DNA from: an uncultured Oscillospiraceae bacterium
GTDB taxonomy: Bacteria; Bacillota; Clostridia; Oscillospirales; Oscillospiraceae
NCBI GenBank assembly: GCA_947627085.1
Contig: CANQUO010000151.1
Span: 1 to 5,074, forward strand
DNA: 5,074 bases
Direction of reading: 5' to 3'
Shown: piece after piece, positions 1-5,074 of the stretch
Numbering within the stretch: the stretch's first letter is position 1
How the letters are laid out: each line of letters begins with the position of its first letter
Notes under the pieces: generated by a model
What the model saw: only the letters and a program-made list of their open reading frames with translations
Databases searched by the model: none
What the model was told of the DNA's origin: nothing
Made by a program: the position numbers and the translations under genes

Positions 1-68
1 CCGGAAGCTCCACCCGCGCCCAGACGGCGACGATACTGATGAGATTATGTGAGAATCTGTTGGAGTAG
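1..68 (+). CDS. C-terminal end of a probable SLH-domain (S-layer homology) protein, partial
   Basis: Bases 3-65 encode 21 residues ending in TRAQTATILMRLCENLLE, with stop TAG at 66-68; bases 1-2 belong to the preceding codon and the rest of the gene lies left of the window. The TRA-x-x-A-x-(I/M)-L-M-R pattern followed by a short helix is what the end of an SLH domain looks like. Such domains occur in two or three copies and attach exported proteins to cell-wall polymers in Gram-positive bacteria, so the protein would be on the cell surface. The gene converges on dapB, and the hairpins at 74-155 lie just past its stop, where a terminator is expected. The other two plus-strand frames also stay open for 12-16 codons here, so the frame choice rests on the SLH motif alone. 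What the full-length protein does cannot be told. Confidence 0.6.
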   Translation, partial: GSSTRAQTATILMRLCENLLE

Positions 69-73
69 ACAAA

Positions 74-109
74 CTGTCGGACAAAGGCCCTTGGGCCTTT
101 GTCCGACAG
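74..109. repeat. Perfect 17-bp inverted repeat (hairpin 1)
   Basis: The left arm CTGTCGGACAAAGGCCC (74-90) and right arm GGGCCTTTGTCCGACAG (93-109) match perfectly around a two-base TT spacer. It begins five bases after the plus-strand stop at 66-68. On the plus strand it is followed by GGGAACGAT rather than a U-run, so alone it is not a typical intrinsic terminator in that direction. On the minus strand it is followed by TTTGTCT, a poor U-tract. It could protect the 3' end of the plus-strand mRNA, back up the next hairpin as a minus-strand terminator, or be part of a dispersed palindromic repeat. Confidence 0.85.
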
Positions 110-119
110 GGGAACGATA

Positions 120-155
120 AAAAAATTTCCGGAATTGGAATTCCGGAAATTTTTT
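120..155. terminator. Bidirectional intrinsic terminator (hairpin 2)
   Basis: A perfect 17-bp inverted repeat with a two-base spacer: AAAAAATTTCCGGAATT (120-136), GG, then AATTCCGGAAATTTTTT (139-155). The A-run on the left and T-run on the right mean that a transcript from either strand forms a CCGGAATT-core stem followed by a run of six Us. That is the layout of a Rho-independent terminator shared by convergent genes. It would stop the plus-strand gene ending at 68 and the minus-strand dapB transcript ending at 276. The GC core is short, so the stem is weaker than in many terminators. Confidence 0.8.
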
Positions 156-160
156 CTGCC

Positions 161-205
161 GTTTTGCTCCGCGCACGGCCCGAAGGGCCGTACACTCCGC
201 AAAAC
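161..205. repeat. Two-part imperfect inverted repeat (hairpin 3)
   Basis: The outer arms GTTTTGC (161-167) and GCAAAAC (199-205) pair, and the inner arms ACGGCCC (175-181) and GGGCCGT (185-191) pair around a GAA triloop. Between them are seven unpaired bases on each side (168-174 and 192-198), giving a symmetric internal loop. Neither strand has a U-run directly after it, so it is not a standard terminator. Its GGCCC/GGGCC core is shared with the inverted repeat at 74-109. No known RNA family is recognised. Confidence 0.6.
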
Positions 206-212
206 AAAAGGG

Positions 213-245
213 ATTTTTCGCAAGGCGCATGTCCTTGCGAAAAAT
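213..245 (-). terminator. Perfect 13-bp hairpin just downstream of dapB, possible terminator (hairpin 4)
   Basis: The arms ATTTTTCGCAAGG (213-225) and CCTTGCGAAAAAT (233-245) are perfectly complementary around a seven-base loop. The structure starts 30 bases after the dapB stop codon. On the minus strand the stem is followed by CCCTTTTGTTTTG, an interrupted U-rich stretch, so it may act as the first terminator of the dapB transcript. On the plus strand there is no U-tract. The inverted repeat is certain; the terminator role is an inference, and the palindrome at 120-155 is the better terminator. Confidence 0.5.
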
Positions 246-275
246 ATTTAATGTAATTTCGCTGATTCCCTCGCC

Positions 276-1010
276 TCAGCGGACGAGGGAGGTCATGTCG
301 TAGAGGCCGGGGGACTGGGGAACGAGGAACCGGGCGGCGGAGACGGCGCCGTCGGCGAAGAGGGAGCGGTCGTGGGCCTCGTGCTTCAAGGTCAACGTCT
401 GGCTGTCGGTGGATATAAGAATGGCGTGGGTGCCGGGGAGGTTGCCCATGCGCACCGCGTGGATGCCGATCTCGTTTTTCTCCCGCTTGCCAAGGCCGGA
501 CCTGCCAAGATTGAGCTCCGCCTCCGGCCGGACCTCCTTTATGGCCCCCGCCAGCATCAGGGCCGTGCCCGAGGGGGCGTCGGCCTTCCGGTTGTGGTGG
601 GCCTCCACTATCTCGATATCCGCGTCGGGAAATACCGCCGCCGCGCGCTTGGCAAGCTCCGCCAGAAGGGCTATGCCCATGGACATGTTGGCGGAGAAAA
701 ATACGGGTATGCTCTCCCCGGCCTTTTCGATGGCGGCTCTCTCCCGGTCGTCGTGGCCCGTGGTGCACACGACGGCGGGGACGTTATTTTTCACGCACCA
801 GTCAAGAAGCCCCTCCGTCAGGGTGTGGTAGGAAAAATCTATCACCACGTCGACCTTTTCCGTGACCTCATCAAGACTCTTGTATACCGCGCCGCCCTGG
901 GAATATACGTCCACGCCGGCGGCAAGCGTCATATCTTCGGCCCCCTGCACACGGTTCACAACTATGCTCCCCATGCGGCCAAGAGCGCCATGTACAAGCA
1001 CATTTATCAT
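276..1010 (-). CDS. dapB: 4-hydroxy-tetrahydrodipicolinate reductase DapB
   Basis: Second dedicated enzyme of the diaminopimelate/lysine pathway; it reduces the DapA product to tetrahydrodipicolinate with NAD(P)H in the cytoplasm. The 244 residues show the N-terminal Rossmann loop GALGRMG (8-14), an acidic D34 after the second strand that should contact the cofactor ribose, and the IDFS segment (57-60). Next come TTG (83-85), SANMSMGI (106-113) and the signature EAHHNRKADAPSGT (136-149). In that signature H138 and K142 match the E. coli catalytic pair H159 and K163. The C-terminus GLYDMTSLVR is typical. E. coli DapB is about 270 residues, so this is a compact form. The ATG overlaps the dapA stop as ATGA (1007-1010), implying translational coupling; a GGAGGG lies nine bases upstream. 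It is probably the last gene of the operon, since convergent terminators follow. Confidence 0.97.
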   Translation of the reverse strand: MINVLVHGALGRMGSIVVNRVQGAEDMTLAAGVDVYSQGGAVYKSLDEVTEKVDVVIDFSYHTLTEGLLDWCVKNNVPAVVCTTGHDDRERAAIEKAGESIPVFFSANMSMGIALLAELAKRAAAVFPDADIEIVEAHHNRKADAPSGTALMLAGAIKEVRPEAELNLGRSGLGKREKNEIGIHAVRMGNLPGTHAILISTDSQTLTLKHEAHDRSLFADGAVSAARFLVPQSPGLYDMTSLVR

Positions 1011-1894
1011 ACCTTCAGGCCCTCCGCGCGCATGAGCTCCAAAAGCTTCGCTTTATGCCCGTCCTCCATGGGCGTGAGGGGCAGTCTGAGACGGTCCTCC
1101 ATCATGCCCATGGCCGCCAGGGCGGCCTTTACGGGGATGGGGTTGACCTCGCTGAAAAGGGCGTCGATAAGGGCCTTATACCGGCACTGGAGGGCCGCCG
1201 CGCCGGCGACGTCGCCCTCGAAAAATTTGGCGCATATGGCCCTCGCCTCCCGGGGGAGGATATTCGACAGCACCGATATACACCCGGAGCCGCCCATGGA
1301 GAGTATGGGCACCACGAGTTCGTCATTTCCCGACCATATGGCGAAATCATCCCCGCACTTGGCGGCGATATCCACTACCGTGGCCATGTCCCCGGTGGCC
1401 TCCTTGATGCCGGCGATCTTAGGGTGCTTTGAAAGCTCCACGCATGTGTCCGGCATTATCTTCACCCCGGTCCTGCCGGGGACGGAGTAGACTATCATGG
1501 GAAGGTCGGTGGCGTCGGCTATTTTGTAAAAGCTCTCCACAAGTCCCCGCTGGGTGCACTTATTGTAGTAGGGCGTGACGCACAGAAGTCCGTCCGCGCC
1601 CACGTCCCGGGCCTTTTGGCTCATTTCCACGGCGTGGTCGGTGTAATTTGAACCCGTGCCGGCGATAACGGGAATTTTGCCCTTCACCCTGTCCACCACG
1701 GCCTTTATGGTCTTGATATGCTCCTCGTCGGTGAGTGTCGGGGCCTCGCCGGTGGTGGCGCAGACGATAAGGGCGTCGACCCCGCCCTCAAGCTGGTAGT
1801 CCACCAGCCTCGCCATGGCGTCGTAGTCCACGCCTGTCTCATTCATGGGCGTCACAAGCGCCGTGCCGACGCCGCGAAAAATTTCGTTCTTCAT
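1007..1894 (-). CDS. dapA: 4-hydroxy-tetrahydrodipicolinate synthase DapA
   Basis: Condenses pyruvate with aspartate semialdehyde, the first committed step to diaminopimelate and lysine. The 295 residues have the usual length and the TIM-barrel fold of the class I aldolase/NAL family. The Schiff-base lysine is K164 in GIKEATGD. Y136 and R141 (in YSVPGRTG), T47-T48 (in ATTGEAPTL) and Y110 (in VTPYYN) match E. coli Y133, R138, T44-T45 and Y107. GGSGCISVLSN (201-211) carries the I206 equivalent. Two small departures stand out: A46 where the family usually has Gly before the two threonines, and S137 where Asn is usual after the catalytic Tyr. At the lysine-feedback site H59 and N83 are kept, while the E. 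coli H53 and E84 positions are D56 and H87. The start is supported by GGAGGT six bases upstream. No lysine riboswitch can fit in the 54-base gap before it. Confidence 0.97.
   Translation of the reverse strand: MKNEIFRGVGTALVTPMNETGVDYDAMARLVDYQLEGGVDALIVCATTGEAPTLTDEEHIKTIKAVVDRVKGKIPVIAGTGSNYTDHAVEMSQKARDVGADGLLCVTPYYNKCTQRGLVESFYKIADATDLPMIVYSVPGRTGVKIMPDTCVELSKHPKIAGIKEATGDMATVVDIAAKCGDDFAIWSGNDELVVPILSMGGSGCISVLSNILPREARAICAKFFEGDVAGAAALQCRYKALIDALFSEVNPIPVKAALAAMGMMEDRLRLPLTPMEDGHKAKLLELMRAEGLKV
1020..1025 (-). promoter_or_regulatory. Ribosome binding site for dapB inside dapA
   Basis: The minus strand reads GGAGGG here, nine bases before the dapB ATG and inside the last codons of dapA. 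A second purine patch, AAGGT, lies too close to the ATG to serve. With the ATGA overlap, this supports reinitiation by ribosomes finishing dapA. Confidence 0.6.
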
Positions 1895-1900
1895 GGGATG

Positions 1901-1906
1901 ACCTCC
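1901..1906 (-). promoter_or_regulatory. Strong ribosome binding site for dapA
   Basis: GGAGGT on the minus strand, six bases before the dapA ATG, fixes that start. It is the best Shine-Dalgarno in the window, as expected for a gene not overlapped by its predecessor. The rest of the 54-base rnhA-dapA gap (1895-1948) holds a short direct repeat CAGG-AAA-CAGG and an A/T-rich patch, but no convincing promoter, terminator or riboswitch. Confidence 0.8.
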
Positions 1907-1948
1907 AAAAATAGTTTTCGCCTGTTTCCTGCGCGCGTCTCGGCGGCG

Positions 1949-2389
1949 TCACCTAAGCGCGTATTTCTCCCTCTCCCTGACCGCCAGCTCGTCACAGCGG
2001 TTGTTGAATTCATTTGTGGCGTGGCCCTTCACCCAGTGGACGGTCACATCGTGGGTCATAAGAAGGCCGTCAAGGCGCTTCCAGAGCTCCGGATTTTTAA
2101 GCTCCCCGTCCTTTCGCCGCCAGCCCCGCTTTTTCCAGCCCGCGAGCCAGCCGTCGTTTATGGCCTGCTCGATGTACCGGGAATCTGTATATAGCTCCAC
2201 CTGACAGGGGCGGTTCAAGAGCTCCAGCGCGGATATGACCCCCAAAAGCTCCATCCTGTTATTGGTAGTGGCCGGCTCCCCGCCGGATATCTCCTTTTTG
2301 TGGCTCCCCGCTATGAGTATGGCGGCCCAGCCGCCGGGGCCGGGGTTTCCGGAGCAGGCCCCGTCGGTGTACACGGTCACTTTATTCAT
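1949..2389 (-). CDS. rnhA: Ribonuclease HI
   Basis: Cuts the RNA strand of RNA:DNA hybrids: R-loops, lagging-strand primers and misincorporated RNA. The 146 residues match the single-domain bacterial enzyme (E. coli 155). The four catalytic acids are visible: D9 in [16 protein letters not shown]47 in NNRMEL, D69 in YTDSRY and D133 in RCDELA. H123 in VKGHA matches E. coli H124. The Trp- and Lys/Arg-rich segment 81-93 ([13 protein letters not shown]) is the basic protrusion that grips the hybrid in RNase HI and is missing from some short homologues. There is no N-terminal hybrid-binding domain as in RNase HI of eukaryotes and some Firmicutes. The ATG overlaps the gyrA stop as ATGA (2386-2389). 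Only a weak GGAAGA precedes it, so its translation probably depends on gyrA. It is followed after 54 bases by dapA. Confidence 0.97.
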   Translation of the reverse strand: MNKVTVYTDGACSGNPGPGGWAAILIAGSHKKEISGGEPATTNNRMELLGVISALELLNRPCQVELYTDSRYIEQAINDGWLAGWKKRGWRRKDGELKNPELWKRLDGLLMTHDVTVHWVKGHATNEFNNRCDELAVREREKYALR

Positions 2390-4938
2390 TGTATTTCTTC
2401 CGGGCCCTCGTTAGCACCGGGATTTTCCTCGTCCGTCTCATCTGTCTCCCCGGAGTCCTCGGCCTTTTCGGCTCTGGCCACGGAGAGGAGCCTTGTGCCC
2501 TCGGATACCCGCATGAGCCTCACGCCCTGGGTGGCCCTGCCAAGAACGGATATGGTCTCCGCGCCGGTGCGTATCATGGTGCCGTCCTCGGCTAAGAGCA
2601 GTACGTCGTCCGTGTCCCGAACCACCTTGATGCCGGCGATCTTGCCGGTCTTGGCGGTGACGTTGTAGTTTTTGATGCCTTTGCCGCCCCGGTGCTGAGG
2701 CGTGCCGTCGGCGCCCCGGACGTACTCCTCGATGGGCGTGCGCTTGCCGTAGCCGTTCTCGGTTATGCTGAGAAGCATCCCGCCCTGGCTTGCGTTCACC
2801 GCGCCCACCACGAAGTCGCCCTCCCGGAGCTTTATGCCCCGGACGCCCACGGCGTCCCGGCCCATGGTCCGCACGTCGTTCTCGTCAAAGCATATGGCGT
2901 AGCCGTCGTGGGTGGCGATGAGGATATTGTCCCGGCCCTGGGTCTTGACCACGGATATGAGCACGTCATTTTCGTCAAGCTTCAGCGCCCGCAGGCCGTT
3001 ATTTCTTATATTCCTCAGCACGTCGAAGCCGAAGCGCTTTACCGTGCCGTGAAGGGTGACCATCACAAGATTGCGGCCCGACACGTCCAGGTTTGATGTG
3101 TGGAGCATCGCCGTGACCTTCTCCCCGGGCTCCAGCGGCAGGACGTTCACTATATTGGTGCCCCGGCTTGACCGGTTGGCTTGGGGAATGTTGAAGCCCT
3201 TCTTCCGATAGACCCGGCCAACGGAGGTGAAGAAGAGTATATAGTCGTGGCTTGAGGCGGTGAACACCGTGTGTACAAAGTCCTCATCCCTAAGCGTCTG
3301 GGCCCTTATGCCCTTGCCGCCCCGGTTCTGGGCCTTGTACTCCGCCACGGGCATGCGCTTTATATACCCGGCGTTGGATAGGGTATAGACGCAGTCCTCC
3401 ACGGCTATAAGGTCCTCAAGGTCGATTTCGTCCTCGATATCCTGTATCTCCGTGAGCCTCGGCGTGCCGTACTTATCCCGGATGGCGATAAGCTCGTCCT
3501 TCAGCACTCCCCTTATCTTCGCCTCGTCGGCCAAAAGCTCTTTATAATAGGCGATCTTTGTCTCTATCTCGTCGTACTCCGCCTGGAGCTTCTCCCGGTT
3601 CAGGCCCTGAAGGGCTATGAGCCGCATATCGCATATGGCCTGGGCCTGAACGTCGTCCAGTCCGAAGCGGGCCATCAGGTTCTCCTTGGCGTTGTCGTAG
3701 CTTTGGCGGATTATCCGTATGACCTCGTCGATGTTGTCCTGGGCGATGAGCAGCCCCTCCAAAAGGTGGGCCCGCTCCTGGGCCCTCCGGAGGTCATAGC
3801 GCGTCCTGCGGGTTATAACGTCCTCCTGGAAGGCCAGATACTCGGTGAGAATATTCCTCAGCGGCAAAATTTTCGGCTGGGTCTGGTCGTCCGTCAGCGC
3901 CAGCATGATGATCGATATGCTGGACTGCATTGCCGTCTGGGTGAAGAGCTTATTGAGGACCACCTGGGCGTTGGCGTCCCGCTTGAGCTCGATGACCATG
4001 CGCATACCGTTCCGGTCCGTCTCGTCCCGGATGTCGGAAATGCCCTCCAGCCGCTTGTCCTTGACTTGATCCGCGATATTTTTGATAAGCTGGCGCTTGT
4101 TCACCTGATATGGAAGCTCCGAGACGATGATCCTCGTCCTGTGGTCCCGCCCGTACTCCTCAAACTCCGTCCTGGCCCGGACGGTGACCTTGCCCCGCCC
4201 CGTGGCGTAGGCCTGGCGGATGCCGGCTCGGCCCATGATTATGCCCCGGGTGGGAAAATCCGGCCCCGTGATGTGCCCCATGAGGTCTGAGAAGGTGGCC
4301 TCCGGGTCGTCAAGAAGGCACACGCAGGCGTTTATGACCTCCGTTAAGTTGTGGGGCGGGATATTCGTCGCCATGCCCACGGCGATACCGGAGGAACCGT
4401 TCACTAAAAGGTTCGGAAAACGGCTGGGCAATACCTTGGGCTCTTTTCTCGTCTCGTCAAAGTTGGGGTCCCAGTCCACGGTCTCCTTGTCGATATCCCG
4501 GAGCATCTCGTCGGCGATGCGGCTCATCCTGGCCTCGGTATAACGGTAGGCCGCCGGGGGGTCGCCGTCCACGGAGCCGAAGTTGCCGTGGCCATCGATA
4601 AGCGGCGCCCGCATGGAGAAATCCTGGGCCATACGCACCAGGGCGTCGTAGACGGAGGCGTCGCCGTGAGGGTGATAGTGGCCCAGCACATCGCCCACGG
4701 CGGTGGCGCACTTTTTATAAGGGTTCTGGTGGGTAAGGCCCCCCTCGTACATCGAATAAAGTATGCGCCGGTGGACGGGCTTCAGGCCGTCCCGCACGTC
4801 CGGCAACGCCCGGCCCACTATGACCGACATGGCGTACTGCTTATAGCTCTCCTGCATCTCGTGGACGAGCTCGGACTGTGTTATCACCTGATCCGGGAAC
4901 AATATGTCCTCGGGCTTGTAGTCTCTGTTATGTGCCAT
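2386..4938 (-). CDS. gyrA: DNA gyrase subunit A
   Basis: Breakage-reunion subunit of the A2B2 type II topoisomerase that adds negative supercoils using ATP. The 850 residues are close to the usual length. The N-terminal winged-helix/tower/coiled-coil part spans about 25-510, with the catalytic pair R132-Y133 in AAYRYTEAR matching E. coli R121-Y122. The beta-pinwheel DNA-wrapping domain spans about 515-820. Its GyrA box reads QNRGGKG (537-543), which separates gyrase from topoisomerase IV; a second blade carries QHRGGKG (748-754). The last 27 residues form an acidic tail with 12 Asp/Glu. In the quinolone-determining region [11 protein letters not shown]94 sits at E. coli Ser83 and D98 at Asp87. 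The start is chosen because AGAGGT lies six bases upstream, and the next Met (M29) would cut into the conserved N-terminal arm. It follows gyrB by 11 bases and overlaps rnhA by four. Confidence 0.98.
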   Translation of the reverse strand: MAHNRDYKPEDILFPDQVITQSELVHEMQESYKQYAMSVIVGRALPDVRDGLKPVHRRILYSMYEGGLTHQNPYKKCATAVGDVLGHYHPHGDASVYDALVRMAQDFSMRAPLIDGHGNFGSVDGDPPAAYRYTEARMSRIADEMLRDIDKETVDWDPNFDETRKEPKVLPSRFPNLLVNGSSGIAVGMATNIPPHNLTEVINACVCLLDDPEATFSDLMGHITGPDFPTRGIIMGRAGIRQAYATGRGKVTVRARTEFEEYGRDHRTRIIVSELPYQVNKRQLIKNIADQVKDKRLEGISDIRDETDRNGMRMVIELKRDANAQVVLNKLFTQTAMQSSISIIMLALTDDQTQPKILPLRNILTEYLAFQEDVITRRTRYDLRRAQERAHLLEGLLIAQDNIDEVIRIIRQSYDNAKENLMARFGLDDVQAQAICDMRLIALQGLNREKLQAEYDEIETKIAYYKELLADEAKIRGVLKDELIAIRDKYGTPRLTEIQDIEDEIDLEDLIAVEDCVYTLSNAGYIKRMPVAEYKAQNRGGKGIRAQTLRDEDFVHTVFTASSHDYILFFTSVGRVYRKKGFNIPQANRSSRGTNIVNVLPLEPGEKVTAMLHTSNLDVSGRNLVMVTLHGTVKRFGFDVLRNIRNNGLRALKLDENDVLISVVKTQGRDNILIATHDGYAICFDENDVRTMGRDAVGVRGIKLREGDFVVGAVNASQGGMLLSITENGYGKRTPIEEYVRGADGTPQHRGGKGIKNYNVTAKTGKIAGIKVVRDTDDVLLLAEDGTMIRTGAETISVLGRATQGVRLMRVSEGTRLLSVARAEKAEDSGETDETDEENPGANEGPEEIQ

Positions 4939-4944
4939 AAACTA

Positions 4945-4950
4945 ACCTCT
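4945..4950 (-). promoter_or_regulatory. Ribosome binding site for gyrA overlapping the gyrB stop
   Basis: The minus strand reads AGAGGT six bases before the gyrA ATG. Its first base is the last base of the gyrB TGA, so ribosomes ending gyrB arrive on the gyrA site. This fixes the gyrA start and points to coordinated synthesis of the two gyrase subunits. Confidence 0.75.
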
Positions 4951-5074
4951 CAGTAGTCGAGATTCACCGCGTATTTCGCGTTCTCCTCGATCCACGCCTT
5001 TCTGGGCTCCACTTCCTCGCCCATGAGCACGGTGAATACCTGGTCCGCCGCCACGGCGTCGTCCAGGGTTATGC
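4950..5074 (-). CDS. gyrB: DNA gyrase subunit B, C-terminal end (partial)
   Basis: The last 40 codons plus TGA of the ATPase subunit of gyrase; the rest lies beyond the right edge. The visible protein contains [20 protein letters not shown] and [17 protein letters not shown] at the end. This matches the conserved GyrB/ParE C-terminal signature in which a (L)MG-x-x-VEPRR-x-FIEENA segment closes the TOPRIM-tail domain; E. coli GyrB ends in a very similar way. The usual second Arg and aromatic of VEPRR-x-F are Lys and Trp here, a conservative change. Its position directly before gyrA, only 11 bases away, favours GyrB over ParE. The quinolone region and ATPase domain are outside the window. Confidence 0.93.
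   Translation of the reverse strand, partial: ITLDDAVAADQVFTVLMGEEVEPRKAWIEENAKYAVNLDY

Noticed and set aside
45..230. Minus-strand open frame of 61 codons starting in the loop of the 213-245 hairpin
   Set aside because: It reads straight through the inverted repeats, has no properly spaced ribosome site (AAGGA only one base before the ATG), and its composition follows the palindromes rather than a protein. Similar predictions could recur wherever this sequence is repeated.
69..275. Possible CRISPR array or tRNA in the repeat-rich intergenic region
   Set aside because: The repeats are inverted and all different, with no constant direct repeat or spacer length, and no cloverleaf or T-loop sequence can be found.
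372..1490. Long plus-strand open frame of 372 codons opposite dapB and dapA
   Set aside because: It lies antisense to two genes with intact catalytic motifs. Long antisense frames are expected in GC-rich genes with G/C-biased third positions, and the translation shows no recognisable domain.
1895..1948. Possible promoter or lysine riboswitch between rnhA and dapA
   Set aside because: The A/T-rich ACTATTTTT patch lacks a matching -35 element and sits almost on the ribosome site. The gap is far too short for an L-box riboswitch.
3703..4290. Plus-strand open frame of 195 codons opposite gyrA
   Set aside because: It is antisense to the highly conserved GyrA core, has no start signal of note and no family resemblance, so it is a codon-bias shadow.
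4950..5074. Reading the right-edge fragment as ParE (topoisomerase IV) rather than GyrB
   Set aside because: The C-terminal signature is shared by both families, but the next gene has a GyrA box and an intact gyrase-type pinwheel and starts 11 bases later, so gyrB is far more likely.

Overview
The window is a stretch of ordinary, GC-rich bacterial chromosome, apparently from a Gram-positive anaerobe of the Clostridia. The best guess is an Oscillospiraceae-type lineage, inferred from the style of the GyrA, DapA and RNase HI proteins, the high GC content of the genes, and what looks like the end of an S-layer-homology (SLH) protein. The genus cannot be read from the sequence.

Almost everything lies on the minus strand, as one tightly packed run read from right to left. 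It starts with the last 40 codons of gyrB (4950-5074), then a complete gyrA (2386-4938), a complete rnhA for RNase HI (1949-2389), dapA (1007-1894) and dapB (276-1010). gyrB and gyrA are 11 bases apart. gyrA/rnhA and dapA/dapB each overlap by the four bases ATGA. rnhA and dapA are 54 bases apart. No promoter or terminator is visible between these genes, so the simplest reading is one transcript, gyrB-gyrA-rnhA-dapA-dapB, with its promoter outside the window to the right.

The first three genes deal with DNA topology: gyrase introduces negative supercoils, and RNase HI removes RNA:DNA hybrids, which form more readily on negatively supercoiled DNA. The last two catalyse consecutive steps, dihydrodipicolinate synthase then reductase, of the diaminopimelate/lysine pathway that feeds peptidoglycan and protein synthesis.

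The left end (1-275) is different. Bases 1-68 on the plus strand read as the last 21 codons of a convergent gene with an SLH-like C-terminus. Between its stop and the dapB stop lie four consecutive inverted repeats (74-109, 120-155, 161-205, 213-245), three of them perfect. The second is a convincing two-way intrinsic terminator. This hairpin cluster is the least explained part of the window.

I see no mobile element, CRISPR array, RNA gene or clearly new system. The points most worth a second look are the hairpin cluster, the natural alanine at the quinolone-resistance position of GyrA, and the coupling of gyrA to rnhA and then dapAB.
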